NCBI RefSeq assembly: GCF_012275515.1
Contig: NZ_JAAZQL010000001.1
Location: 851,006 to 915,005 of the forward strand
Origin: Novosphingobium sp. SG707
Lineage (GTDB): Bacteria; Pseudomonadota; Alphaproteobacteria; Sphingomonadales; Sphingomonadaceae
Length of the DNA stretch: 64,000 nucleotides
Direction of reading: 5' to 3'
The notes beneath the pieces are model-generated. The model was not told where the DNA came from. It made no database searches and saw only the letters and a program-made list of their open reading frames with translations. A program made the translations under genes and the position numbers. The first letter of the stretch is position 1; every line of letters starts with the position of its first letter. Below are positions 45,141-55,335 of the stretch, in pieces.

Positions 45141-45923
45141 ATGCCTTTTACCGATGTGCCGGGCGCACGGATCTATTGGAAGCGCGATGGCCGCGATGAT
45201 GCGCCCGCGCTGGTGCTGCTCAATTCCATCGGCACGGATATGGATCTGTGGGATGGGGTTTTGCCCCTGCTGCGCGAGCATTTCGCCCTGCTGCGTATCG
45301 ATGCGCGGGGGCATGGGGCGTCCGGCGCCGAACCGGGGGATATGTCGCTGGCGATGCTGGCGGACGATGTGCTGGCGGTGGCCGATGCGGCGGGGATCGG
45401 GCATTTCGCGCTGGCGGGCGTCTCGCTTGGCGGGATGATCGGTATGGAACTGGCCCTGCGCGCGCCTGAAAGGATCAGCGATCTGGCGCTGATCTGCACC
45501 TCGGCAACGATGGATGCGGCGTCATGGAACGACCGCATCGCCAAGGTCCGGGCCGAGGGTATGGCGGCGATTGCCGATCTGGCCATGGGGCGCTTCCTGT
45601 CCGATGCTGCCCCGCCCGCGATCAGGGAAAGCGTGCGCCGACAATTGCTGACGATGGAGGCCGAGGGCTATGCCGGATGCGGCGCGGCGATTCGCGACAT
45701 GGATCTGGCCCAGCGCATCGCGGGCATCGCCTGCCCCACGCTCGTCATCACCGGCACGCGCGACACATCCACGCCTTTGACCGGGCATGGCGAGCATCTG
45801 CTGGCCCATATTCCGGGGGCTGTGCATCGCTCGCTCGATGCCGCCCATCTCGCCCCGCTGGAGGCGCCCGAGGCGCTGGCCGGGGCCTTGCTCTCATTTC
45901 TGCAGGTTCAGACCCATGGGTAA
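45141..45923 (+). CDS. pcaD: 3-oxoadipate enol-lactonase
   Basis: A 260-residue alpha/beta hydrolase. The nucleophile is Ser in [15 protein letters not shown], the acid is Asp in [10 protein letters not shown] and the base is His in [31 protein letters not shown] and the [10 protein letters not shown] loop are typical of PcaD/CatD. It hydrolyses the lactone from CatC to 3-oxoadipate. A strong ribosome site (GAGGGAGTTCATC) precedes it. Confidence 0.92.
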   Translation: MPFTDVPGARIYWKRDGRDDAPALVLLNSIGTDMDLWDGVLPLLREHFALLRIDARGHGASGAEPGDMSLAMLADDVLAVADAAGIGHFALAGVSLGGMIGMELALRAPERISDLALICTSATMDAASWNDRIAKVRAEGMAAIADLAMGRFLSDAAPPAIRESVRRQLLTMEAEGYAGCGAAIRDMDLAQRIAGIACPTLVITGTRDTSTPLTGHGEHLLAHIPGAVHRSLDAAHLAPLEAPEALAGALLSFLQVQTHG

Positions 45924-47148
45924 AGCCGATATTGTCATCGTGGGCGCCGGACATGGCGGGGCGCAATGCGCGATCGCCCTGCGGCAAAACGGCTTTACCG
46001 GTACGATCACCGTGATCGGGCGCGAGCCGGAATATCCCTATGAACGCCCGCCGCTGTCCAAGGAATATTTCGCGCGGGAAAAGACATTCGAGCGCCTCTA
46101 CATCCGCCCGCCCGCATTCTGGGCGGAAAAAGATGTGGCCTTTATGCTGGGCCGCGAAGTGGTGGCGGTGGACGCGGCAGCCAAGGTGCTGACGCTCGAT
46201 GATGGCGCGAGCTATGGCTATGGCCGCCTTGTCTGGGCCACCGGGGGAGATCCGCGCCGCCTTGGCTGTGCCGGGGCCGATCTGGCCGGGGTGCACGCCG
46301 TGCGCACCCGCGCCGACTGCGACCGGTTGATGGCGCAGGTGGACGAAGGCATCCGCAACATCGTGGTGATCGGCGGCGGCTATATCGGGCTGGAGGCGGC
46401 GGCGGTTCTGTCCAAATCGGGCTTGCACGTTACCCTGCTTGAAGCTCTGCCCCGCGTGCTGGCCCGTGTGGCGGGCGATGAGCTCTCTGCCTTTTATCAG
46501 GCCGAACATCGCGCCCATGGCGTCGATCTGCGGCTTGACGCGGTGGTCGAAGGGCTTGAAGGCGAGAGCCATGTCACCGGCGTCAGGCTGGCCGATGGCG
46601 AGGTCATTCCAGCCGATGCGGTGATCGTGGGCATCGGCATCGTACCTGCGGTCGGTTCGCTGATCGCGGCGGGCGCACACGGCGGTCCGGGCGTGGTGGT
46701 GGACGAATATTGCCGCACCAGCCTGCTCGACATCTATGCCATAGGCGATTGCGCCTCCTTTGCCTGCGCCTATGCCGGGGGCGCGGAAATGCGGGTGGAA
46801 TCGGTGCAGAACGCCAATGACATGGCGACCTGTGTGGCCAAGGCGATCTGCGGCGATCCCCAACCCTACAAGGCTTTCCCGTGGTTCTGGTCGAACCAGT
46901 ATGACCTGCGCCTGCAAACCGCCGGGATCAGCCGTGATTTCGATCAGACGGTCCTGCGCGGCGATCCTGCCAACCGGGCTTTTTCCGTGATCTATCTGAA
47001 GGATGGCCGAGTCATCGCCCTCGATTGCGTCAATATGGTCAAGGATTATGTTCAGGGGCGCAAGCTGGTGGAAGCAGGCGCGAGGCCAGATCCCGAAAGC
47101 CTTGCTGATGTCTTGCAGGCTTTGAAGGATCTGGCGCCGACGGCCTGA
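45916..47148 (+). CDS. NAD(P)H:ferredoxin/rubredoxin reductase-like FAD protein
   Basis: A 410-residue two-dinucleotide-domain flavoprotein. The FAD motif is [20 protein letters not shown], the NAD motif [19 protein letters not shown] and the second FAD motif [11 protein letters not shown]. It belongs to the AlkT/BphA4-type reductases that serve two- or three-component oxygenases through a ferredoxin. It overlaps pcaD by eight bases and ends the operon. Because benC is absent, it may feed BenAB, but no ferredoxin gene is near. Substrate and partner are inferred. Confidence 0.87.
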   Translation: MGKADIVIVGAGHGGAQCAIALRQNGFTGTITVIGREPEYPYERPPLSKEYFAREKTFERLYIRPPAFWAEKDVAFMLGREVVAVDAAAKVLTLDDGASYGYGRLVWATGGDPRRLGCAGADLAGVHAVRTRADCDRLMAQVDEGIRNIVVIGGGYIGLEAAAVLSKSGLHVTLLEALPRVLARVAGDELSAFYQAEHRAHGVDLRLDAVVEGLEGESHVTGVRLADGEVIPADAVIVGIGIVPAVGSLIAAGAHGGPGVVVDEYCRTSLLDIYAIGDCASFACAYAGGAEMRVESVQNANDMATCVAKAICGDPQPYKAFPWFWSNQYDLRLQTAGISRDFDQTVLRGDPANRAFSVIYLKDGRVIALDCVNMVKDYVQGRKLVEAGARPDPESLADVLQALKDLAPTA

Positions 47149-47151
47149 GGC

Positions 47152-47775
47152 TTACAAAACCGCTTCGCGCGCGGATTGCAGCCCCGCCGCGTCATCCAGC
47201 CCCAGCGCGCGGATGGCGGCGGGGCGGTTGCGGCAGCGCTCGACATAGGCGTCGATCAATTCGCTGGCCGGGAAAGCCTTGCGGCCGAAGTTCAACGCGC
47301 TGGCGATCAGGAGGTCGGCAATGGTGAATTCCTCGCCCAGCACATAATCGCGATGCGCCAGCGTGGTTTCCAGACGGCGCACCACCGCGTCATAATCGCG
47401 CTGCTTGTTGGGCGAAGCGGCCAGCGCGCCCGACATGGCCGCAAACATCGCCGGCTCCATCTCGCAAGCATACCATGCCAGCCATGTGCAATAGGCTCCG
47501 CGCCAGGCGCTGCCCACCGCCGGGGCCAGATCGGCGCCCGGCAGGGCATCGCCAAGGTAAAGCGCGATCCCGACCGATTCCGTAATCAGCGCATCATCAT
47601 GCTCGATGGCGGGCACGCGCTGGTCCGGGTGGGGGTTGGCCGGGTCGGGATGGCCCTGCCCGGTCATCGGGCGATAGATCGACACGGGCGCAATCGTATA
47701 GGTCGCGCCCAATTCCTCCAGCAGCCAGATGATGCGCGAGGAACGCGATTGCGGGGCGTGATAGAGCGTGATCAT
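47152..47775 (-). CDS. glutathione S-transferase family protein
   Basis: A 207-residue GST. It has an N-terminal thioredoxin-like domain (MITLYHAPQSRSSRIIWLLE) with Ser/Arg near the glutathione site and VPAIEHDDALITESVGIALY, then an all-helical domain (EFTIADLLIASALNFGRKAF). The ATG follows AGGAGGTTTTC. It is divergent from a WYL-domain regulator with an 11-base inverted repeat in between, and convergent with the end of the ben-cat operon. Confidence 0.9.
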   Translation of the reverse strand: MITLYHAPQSRSSRIIWLLEELGATYTIAPVSIYRPMTGQGHPDPANPHPDQRVPAIEHDDALITESVGIALYLGDALPGADLAPAVGSAWRGAYCTWLAWYACEMEPAMFAAMSGALAASPNKQRDYDAVVRRLETTLAHRDYVLGEEFTIADLLIASALNFGRKAFPASELIDAYVERCRNRPAAIRALGLDDAAGLQSAREAVL

Positions 47776-47814
47776 GAAAACCTCCTGTTGATCGGATGCC
47801 CCCTTGTGCGCCGC

Positions 47815-47842
47815 CCCTGCTGACAGCATTATGTCAGCAGGG
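47815..47842. promoter_or_regulatory. 11-base inverted repeat, candidate WYL-regulator operator
   Basis: CCCTGCTGACA, six bases (GCATTA), TGTCAGCAGGG. It is perfect over 11 pairs, lies between the divergent GST and WYL genes, and overlaps the regulator's ribosome site. Binding of that regulator to it is inferred. Confidence 0.6.
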
Positions 47843-47851
47843 AGAAGCCTG

Positions 47852-48544
47852 ATGCGCCGCGCCGACCGATTGTTTCAGATTATCCAGATCCTGCGCCGTT
47901 CCTCGCGCGCCACCACCGCGCAGGATATTGCCCAGGAATTGGAAGTTTCGCCCCGCACGGTCTATCGCGACATTGCCGATCTGATCGGCCAGCGGGTTCC
48001 CGTGCGCGGAGAGGCCGGTTTCGGCTATATTCTCGACGACAGTTTCGACATGCCCCCGCTGATGCTGACGCCGGAGGAGATCGAGGCGGCGGTGCTGGGC
48101 GCGCAATGGGTGGCGGGGCGCGGCGATCCGGCGCTGGCGGCGGCCGCGCGCGATCTCATCGCCAAGATCACCTCGGTGGTGCCCGAAAAACTGCGCCCCT
48201 TCATCGCCCATCCATCCACTGGCGTGCCCTCATGGACCGATACGCCGCCCGACGGCATCGACCTTGCCCGCACCCGGCTGTGGATTCGTGAGGGGCGCAA
48301 GATCGCCCTGTCCTATCGCGATGAGAAGGGGGCGGTCAGCCAGCGCGTGGTCTGGCCGGTGATCCTTGGCTATTTCGAAACAGCCCGGATGCTGGCCGCA
48401 TGGTGCGAGATGCGGCAGGATTTCCGCCATTTCCGCGCCGACCGCATCGTTTCGGCGCAATTTCTGGACGAGGCCCATGGCCTGCGCCCCGGTGAATTGA
48501 AGCAAAGGTGGAAGCGCCAGATGGAGCAGCAGCGAAAACCCTAA
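47852..48544 (+). CDS. HTH/WYL-domain regulator (YafY-like)
   Basis: A 230-residue protein with a winged helix-turn-helix (TTAQDIAQELEVSPRTVYRD) and a C-terminal WYL domain (WIREGRKIALSYRDEKGAVS, then VVWPVILGYFETARMLAAWC). The start at MRRADRLFQIIQILRR follows GGGAGAAGCCTG. Members bind DNA as dimers and some sense nucleic-acid ligands. It probably controls the GST gene and itself. Confidence 0.9.
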   Translation: MRRADRLFQIIQILRRSSRATTAQDIAQELEVSPRTVYRDIADLIGQRVPVRGEAGFGYILDDSFDMPPLMLTPEEIEAAVLGAQWVAGRGDPALAAAARDLIAKITSVVPEKLRPFIAHPSTGVPSWTDTPPDGIDLARTRLWIREGRKIALSYRDEKGAVSQRVVWPVILGYFETARMLAAWCEMRQDFRHFRADRIVSAQFLDEAHGLRPGELKQRWKRQMEQQRKP

Positions 48545-49764
48545 AGCAATTGCAGATCGCTGATCCCCGCGCCGGGAAAGACGATGCCCAATTGCCGCGC
48601 CGACAGCCCATATTGCCGCGCCAGCAAGCCCCCGATCAGCCCCCGGTAATCTGTCAGCACCGGCAGGTCGCGCCCCTGATTGAGCGTGTCGGGGCTGAGC
48701 TTGACCTGTGGCCCCGCCATCCGCCCGCCTGCCACCGATCCGCCCAGCACCCAATAGATGCTGCCATGGCCATGGTCGGTGCCCTTGTCGCCATTTTCGC
48801 GGAAAGTGCGGCCAAATTCGGACATGACCACCACTGTCGTGTTGCGCCAGTCCTCCGGCCCGATTGCCTCGACAAACCCGGCCAGAGCGCGGCCCAGTTC
48901 CCCGATGCGATTGGCCAGATTGCCCTGCGCCCCGCCCTGATTGACATGGGTGTCCCATCCGCCGACATCGACAAAGGCGAGGTTGTACTGATCGCGCATC
49001 AGGCGGCCGATGCGGCGGGCGGACAGTTCAAAACCCTTGGCGGTGATCGCGCCGCGCCCGGCGGCCTCCATCTCGCCCCGGATGGATTGAAACACCGTGT
49101 CGCGCACGGCAAAGCCCTGTCCGATGGCAGTTTCCAGATCGACGCCCGCCTCGTGCTGGCCGCGATACATGGCTTTGATAAGCTCGGTCTGGCGCGCGTC
49201 GATGGAGGGCCGCGATGCCGCATTGCCCAGCGCGATATTGGGCACCACCGGCCCCCCGCGAAAACAGAGCGGCAGTTGGTCGGTAAAGGAAATCGGCTTA
49301 TCCGCCCCCAGAACGGCGGCCAGACGGCCCATAAAGCCGGACTGGAAATCGCGGCGCGCGGCGATGTTCTGGCCCAATTCGATGCTGTCCTGCGTCTCGA
49401 AATGGCTGCGGCTCATGTCATCCGTGCCGGCAAAAGGCACAAAGGCGATCTGCCGCGCCTGCCAGAGGGGCAGGATGCTCTCGCGCAGCGCAGGGTGCAG
49501 ATTCCAATCGGCGTCCAGCGGCAAAGGCGCATCGGGATTGGCCGGATCAGGGCGGGGCAAGGCAATCGTGGGCCGCGCCTCGTGATAGAAATCGCCGGCC
49601 CCCGGCACGATGACATTCACCGCATCATAGGCCCCGCGCAAAAACACCACCAGCAGTCGGTTATTGGCGGCCCCCGGCGCGGCAAAGGCCCGGCCTCCCG
49701 CCATCATCAAAGGCAGGCCAAGCGCGGCGGAACGGATCAGATCGCGGCGGTCAAACAGGGTCAT
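48541..49764 (-). CDS. DUF1501 family secreted protein
   Basis: A 407-residue protein with a twin-arginine-type signal (FDRRDLIRSAALGLPLMMAG). DUF1501 motifs from the alkaline-phosphatase/sulfatase-like superfamily follow: RLLVVFLRGAYDAVN, FVDVGGWDTHVNQGG, VVVMSEFGRTFRENG and GTDHGHGSIYWVLGGSV. Function is unknown; DUF1501 genes usually follow a DUF1800 gene, as here. The start was placed after CGGAGACAGACG. Confidence 0.85.
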   Translation of the reverse strand: MTLFDRRDLIRSAALGLPLMMAGGRAFAAPGAANNRLLVVFLRGAYDAVNVIVPGAGDFYHEARPTIALPRPDPANPDAPLPLDADWNLHPALRESILPLWQARQIAFVPFAGTDDMSRSHFETQDSIELGQNIAARRDFQSGFMGRLAAVLGADKPISFTDQLPLCFRGGPVVPNIALGNAASRPSIDARQTELIKAMYRGQHEAGVDLETAIGQGFAVRDTVFQSIRGEMEAAGRGAITAKGFELSARRIGRLMRDQYNLAFVDVGGWDTHVNQGGAQGNLANRIGELGRALAGFVEAIGPEDWRNTTVVVMSEFGRTFRENGDKGTDHGHGSIYWVLGGSVAGGRMAGPQVKLSPDTLNQGRDLPVLTDYRGLIGGLLARQYGLSARQLGIVFPGAGISDLQLL

Positions 49765-49784
49765 CGTCTGTCTCCGATTGTCCA

Positions 49785-51260
<1,476 letters not shown>

Positions 51261-51333
51261 CGCGGCAGCCCTCGGTTAACCTATCCCGCCCCCTTTTGCC
51301 GCAAGTTTTATGACCTGTCGATGAACCTGACCT

Positions 51334-52650
51334 CTAGCGCATCATTCCCATCAGGGTGGGAGCATCGACCGTAAATTTCAGCCCGAAAACGAAAGCATTG
51401 CCGATGTCGCGGGGGCGGAACGGGGCGCCGGTCTGGTCCGGGTGAACAATATATTGAATATTGGGCGAAATCCGTATGGCCGGATTTACCTGCGCGCCAT
51501 AGGCCAGCTCCATCATATATTGGTGGCGATGGATGTTGCCGTCGCCACCCCCGGCCACCCGCGCCGCGCGCATCCGCTCGACCGCCAAGGTGCTGAACTG
51601 CTGATCATTGATCAAAAAGCCCAGCGTGTCGGAGTCGCGCCCCTTGAAGGTGCCGGTCTGCAACAGGCCCAATTCAAGGTAATGGCTTTCCTCGACCCGC
51701 CCCGACAGATTGGTCATGGCCACGCCGAACAGGGTCAGCCCCCGCTTTGTCGCCGGATCGGGCCGGGTCAACATCTGGTCAAAGCGGAAATAGAGGCCCG
51801 AGCGGCCATGCAAAGTCGCCGCATTTTGCCCTGTCAGGATCGCGATCCCGCCACTGGCGTCGCGCAAAGGATCGGCATAATCGCCCCGGTCGAACCAGCC
51901 GCCCAGGATGTAATGACCCGGCAGGCGCGTCCTGCCCGCATCGTCGGCATAGCCCGCCTCCCACGGTACGATCACGCCGGTGGCGTTGCGCGTGGAAAAG
52001 CTGAAGCCATTGTCATCGGCCTGTTTGCGGTCGGGGTTCACCTCATAGGCCCCGACATGCAGGAACCATTGCGGGGTGAAATTCGCGCGGGCATGGATCA
52101 TCCAGCTTGAGGCGGGGAAATAGGTGAAATTGCTGTTTTTGAAAACGAAAGTCGGGTTGCCGCAGGCGGAATTGGTCTGAAAATTACAGTAAAGCGGCGA
52201 GTTGAGGAAATGGATATTGGCCTGACTGCGCCCCGCCTCGATATTCACCCGGCCATCAAACAGCTTCTGCTCCCATGTCAGGATCGCGAGATGGGTGTTC
52301 TGCGTGCCCCACACTTCCTGAACCGAGGTGTTGTTGCCGATGGCGATGCCCGACAGACTCTTGCCGTGGCGGTTGGTAACGGCGAAATGCAAGGTGCCGC
52401 CGCCGATCCCGGCGATGCGGTCCATGTCGAGATCCGCGCCCATATAGACCTGTCCGGTATAGGCGCTCGCCCGGCGCAGCCCGCCGCTGACATTGCCCGC
52501 CGCCTCGCCGGTATAGTTGAGCGCTAGGGTGATCCCATCATCGGCCAGCGGTTGAAAGGGCTTGACCGGCGCTTCCCGCGCCATGGCATTGGACAAGGAG
52601 AGGGCGATGACGCCTGCGGTGCAGGCGCCCTTGAGCATTGTGCGATACAT
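51334..52650 (-). CDS. oprB: carbohydrate-selective porin (OprB family)
   Basis: A 438-residue outer-membrane beta-barrel with a signal peptide ending near SLSNAMA. OprB features include GQVYMGADLDMDRIAGIGGG, HLAILTWEQKLFDGRVNIEA, the YCNFQTNSACGNPTF loop with a likely disulfide, and HRHQYMMELAYGAQVNP. It lies 50 bases downstream of fruA on the same strand, which supports a role in letting fructose or other sugars through the outer membrane. Confidence 0.88.
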   Translation of the reverse strand: MYRTMLKGACTAGVIALSLSNAMAREAPVKPFQPLADDGITLALNYTGEAAGNVSGGLRRASAYTGQVYMGADLDMDRIAGIGGGTLHFAVTNRHGKSLSGIAIGNNTSVQEVWGTQNTHLAILTWEQKLFDGRVNIEAGRSQANIHFLNSPLYCNFQTNSACGNPTFVFKNSNFTYFPASSWMIHARANFTPQWFLHVGAYEVNPDRKQADDNGFSFSTRNATGVIVPWEAGYADDAGRTRLPGHYILGGWFDRGDYADPLRDASGGIAILTGQNAATLHGRSGLYFRFDQMLTRPDPATKRGLTLFGVAMTNLSGRVEESHYLELGLLQTGTFKGRDSDTLGFLINDQQFSTLAVERMRAARVAGGGDGNIHRHQYMMELAYGAQVNPAIRISPNIQYIVHPDQTGAPFRPRDIGNAFVFGLKFTVDAPTLMGMMR

Positions 52651-52700
52651 GGGATGATCCTTGCGCGCCCGATCCGTGGGCGCAGGTCAGAGTATAACCG

Positions 52701-54368
52701 TCAGGCCGCTTCGGGCGCCCGCTTGAGCAGGCCCACCAGCAGAGCCGTCACAACCGTCCCGGCGACAATCGCCAGCGCATAGGCGGCCAGATGGGTCACG
52801 GCCCCCGGAATGGGCAGCACGAAAATGCCGCCATGGGGAACCTTGAGCTCCACCCCAAAGGCCATCGAAATGGCCCCGGCCACGGCCGAACCCGCCATCA
52901 GCGAGGGGATGATGCGAAACGGATCGCGCGCGGCAAAGGGGATCGCGCCCTCGGTGATGAAGGCAAGACCCAACACACCCGCCGCGCCGCCCGCCTCGCG
53001 CTCCTCGGCGCTGAAACGGTTGCGGAACAGGAATGTGGCCAGCGCGATGCCCAGCGGCGGCACCATGCCCGCCGCCATGGTCGCGGCCATCGGCGTATAG
53101 ACCTGGCTGGACACCAGACCGACCGAGAAGGCATAGCCCGCCTTGTTGACCGGCCCGCCCATGTCAAAGGCCGACATCGCGCCCAGAATGACGCCCAGCA
53201 GGATCGCGCTCGACCCTTGCATCGAGCGCAGCCATTCGGTCAGAAAAGCCAGCGCGGCGGCCACCGGCGCGCCCACGGCATAGATCATCACCAGCCCCGT
53301 CAGCAGCGAGCCGAGCAAAGGCAGGATCAAAACCGGCTTCAACCCCGACAGGTTTTTGGGCAGGAGGATCAGCCGGTTAAGCCCATCGACGCCATAGCCC
53401 GCAATAAACCCCGCCACGATCCCGCCCAGAAAGCCCGCGCCCAGACTCGACGCGATCATGCCGCCGATCATGCCCGGCGCAATGCCGGGGCGGTCGGCCA
53501 CGGAATAGGCGATATAGCCCGCCAGCGCAGGCACCATCAGAGCAAAGCCCGCCTTGGCACCGATTTCGAACAGGGCATGGGCCAGCGTCCCGGCGGCCGC
53601 ATCATCATTGGCGTGAATGCCGCCCAGCGCGAAGGCCAGCGCGATCAGCAGGCCCCCCGCCACCACAAAGGGCAGCATGAAGGACACGCCCGTCATCAGA
53701 TGCTTGTAAGGCCCCGCCCGCTCCTTGACGGCGGCAGGCGCGGTGCTGGACGGCTCGCCGCCCTGCACCTGCGCCTCTGCCAAGGCGCGTTCGATCAGAC
53801 CCGCGCCGCCGGTGATCGCGGGCTTGGTGTTGCTGATAAACACCCGCTTGCCCGCAAAGCGCGAACGGTCCACCTCGCGGTCGGCGGCGATCAGCACCAC
53901 GTCGGCCTCGGCAATTTCCTGTGCGGTCAAGGGATTGCCAGCGCCGACCGAACCCTGCGTCTCAATGCGGATCGGATAGCCGAGTTGCCTTGCCCCCTCG
54001 GCCAGACCTTCGGCGGCCATAAAGGTATGGGCGATCCCGGTGGGGCAGGAGGTGATGGCAACGATCTTCGGCCTGCTTGCCGCCGCGCCGCCATCCGGCT
54101 CGCGGATCGCGCCCTGCGGGTCGGAGAGCACATTGTCGAGGCTGAGCCGCCAATCCGCCCGCGCGGCCAGAGGGTCATCCTCGCCGCCTACAAAGAGCAG
54201 CGCCAGATCCTCCCCCAAAGCCTCAAAACTCTGGGCGTCAGTCGGGCGACGCACCGATACCTCGATGGGGCGGCCCTGCGTGCGCGCGGCCTTGCGCAGG
54301 GCCTCGGCGGCCAGCAGGGCCTGCACGTCACTGCCCCCGGCGTCGATCACGGCAAAGAGTTTTCTCAT
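52701..54368 (-). CDS. fruA: PTS fructose transporter, EIIB'BC
   Basis: A 555-residue protein. A degenerate EIIB-like N-terminal domain spans roughly 1-85. The active EIIB follows, with the phosphorylated Cys108 in [14 protein letters not shown]. The EIIC membrane domain starts near residue 225 ([20 protein letters not shown]) and contains [19 protein letters not shown]. It imports fructose as fructose 1-phosphate. Third gene of fruB-fruK-fruA. Confidence 0.93.
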   Translation of the reverse strand: MRKLFAVIDAGGSDVQALLAAEALRKAARTQGRPIEVSVRRPTDAQSFEALGEDLALLFVGGEDDPLAARADWRLSLDNVLSDPQGAIREPDGGAAASRPKIVAITSCPTGIAHTFMAAEGLAEGARQLGYPIRIETQGSVGAGNPLTAQEIAEADVVLIAADREVDRSRFAGKRVFISNTKPAITGGAGLIERALAEAQVQGGEPSSTAPAAVKERAGPYKHLMTGVSFMLPFVVAGGLLIALAFALGGIHANDDAAAGTLAHALFEIGAKAGFALMVPALAGYIAYSVADRPGIAPGMIGGMIASSLGAGFLGGIVAGFIAGYGVDGLNRLILLPKNLSGLKPVLILPLLGSLLTGLVMIYAVGAPVAAALAFLTEWLRSMQGSSAILLGVILGAMSAFDMGGPVNKAGYAFSVGLVSSQVYTPMAATMAAGMVPPLGIALATFLFRNRFSAEEREAGGAAGVLGLAFITEGAIPFAARDPFRIIPSLMAGSAVAGAISMAFGVELKVPHGGIFVLPIPGAVTHLAAYALAIVAGTVVTALLVGLLKRAPEAA

Positions 54369-54393
54369 TGAATCCTCGTCCCTTTATAATCCA

Positions 54394-55335
54394 TCAGGCC
54401 ATGGTCATGGCGGAGAGCGAAACCTCCTGCGCCAAGGCTCGCACAGCGCCCAGTTCCGGCAGATTAGGGCCAGCCATGCCCAGCTTACCCACGGCAAAAG
54501 CGGTGGCGAGCCGCGCCAGACGCTCCAACGGCAGGCCATCGGCCAACCCAGCAGCAAGCCCGGCCACCATCGCATCGCCCGCGCCCACCGTGCTGGCCAC
54601 GCCAGCCAGAGCGAGATGGGCGCGAACCGCCCCCTGCGCCGAGACGAACAAGGCCCCTTCTTCGCCCATCGAAATCACCACCAGTTCGACGCCCCGGCGG
54701 CACAGATCCGCCGCCACCGCCAGCAGGCCTGCCCGGTCCATCGCCGCCTGCCCGGTCCATGCGGCCAGTTCGCTGCGATTGGGCTTGATGACATGGGGCA
54801 GGACAGGCGCGTCCAAAGCATGTTTGAGCGGCAGCCCGCTGGTGTCGAGCAGGACGCGGCATCCACGCTCGCGCAATTGCGCCACCATCGCGGCGTAAAC
54901 ATCATAGGGGCAACCGGGCGGCAGGCTGCCCGAGAGCGCGACCAGATCGCCCGAGCGAACCGCCACGTTCAATTGGCTCACCACCTTGGCGACCAGCGCC
55001 TCGTCCACCGCCATGCCGTCGAGGTTGATGTCCGTGGTCCCGGCATCATCGACCAGCTTGAGATTGACGCGGGTGGAACCGGCCACGCGGATGAAACGGT
55101 CCTCGATCCCCTTGGCGGCGAACAGCGCGTCAAAGGGAGCGGCATTATCGCTGCCCAGCAGCCCGTGAACCACCACATCGGCGCCCCAGTCGGCCAGGCA
55201 ACTGGCGACATTGACGCCCTTGCCCCCGGCATTCCGGCGGACGGCGCGGGCGCGGTGGACCTCGCCGGGGATCAGCCGATCGAGCGTGATCGTATGGTCG
55301 ATGGCCGGGTTAAAGGTGACGGTATGGATACGCAT
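54394..55335 (-). CDS. fruK: 1-phosphofructokinase
   Basis: A 313-residue PfkB-family sugar kinase: HTVTFNPAIDHTITLDRLIP, GGKGVNVASCLADWG, LVALSGSLPPGCP and the catalytic VGAGDAMVAGLAAGL with Asp. It makes fructose 1,6-bisphosphate from the PTS product. The ATG overlaps the fruB stop by one base (TGATG). Confidence 0.93.
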   Translation of the reverse strand: MRIHTVTFNPAIDHTITLDRLIPGEVHRARAVRRNAGGKGVNVASCLADWGADVVVHGLLGSDNAAPFDALFAAKGIEDRFIRVAGSTRVNLKLVDDAGTTDINLDGMAVDEALVAKVVSQLNVAVRSGDLVALSGSLPPGCPYDVYAAMVAQLRERGCRVLLDTSGLPLKHALDAPVLPHVIKPNRSELAAWTGQAAMDRAGLLAVAADLCRRGVELVVISMGEEGALFVSAQGAVRAHLALAGVASTVGAGDAMVAGLAAGLADGLPLERLARLATAFAVGKLGMAGPNLPELGAVRALAQEVSLSAMTMA

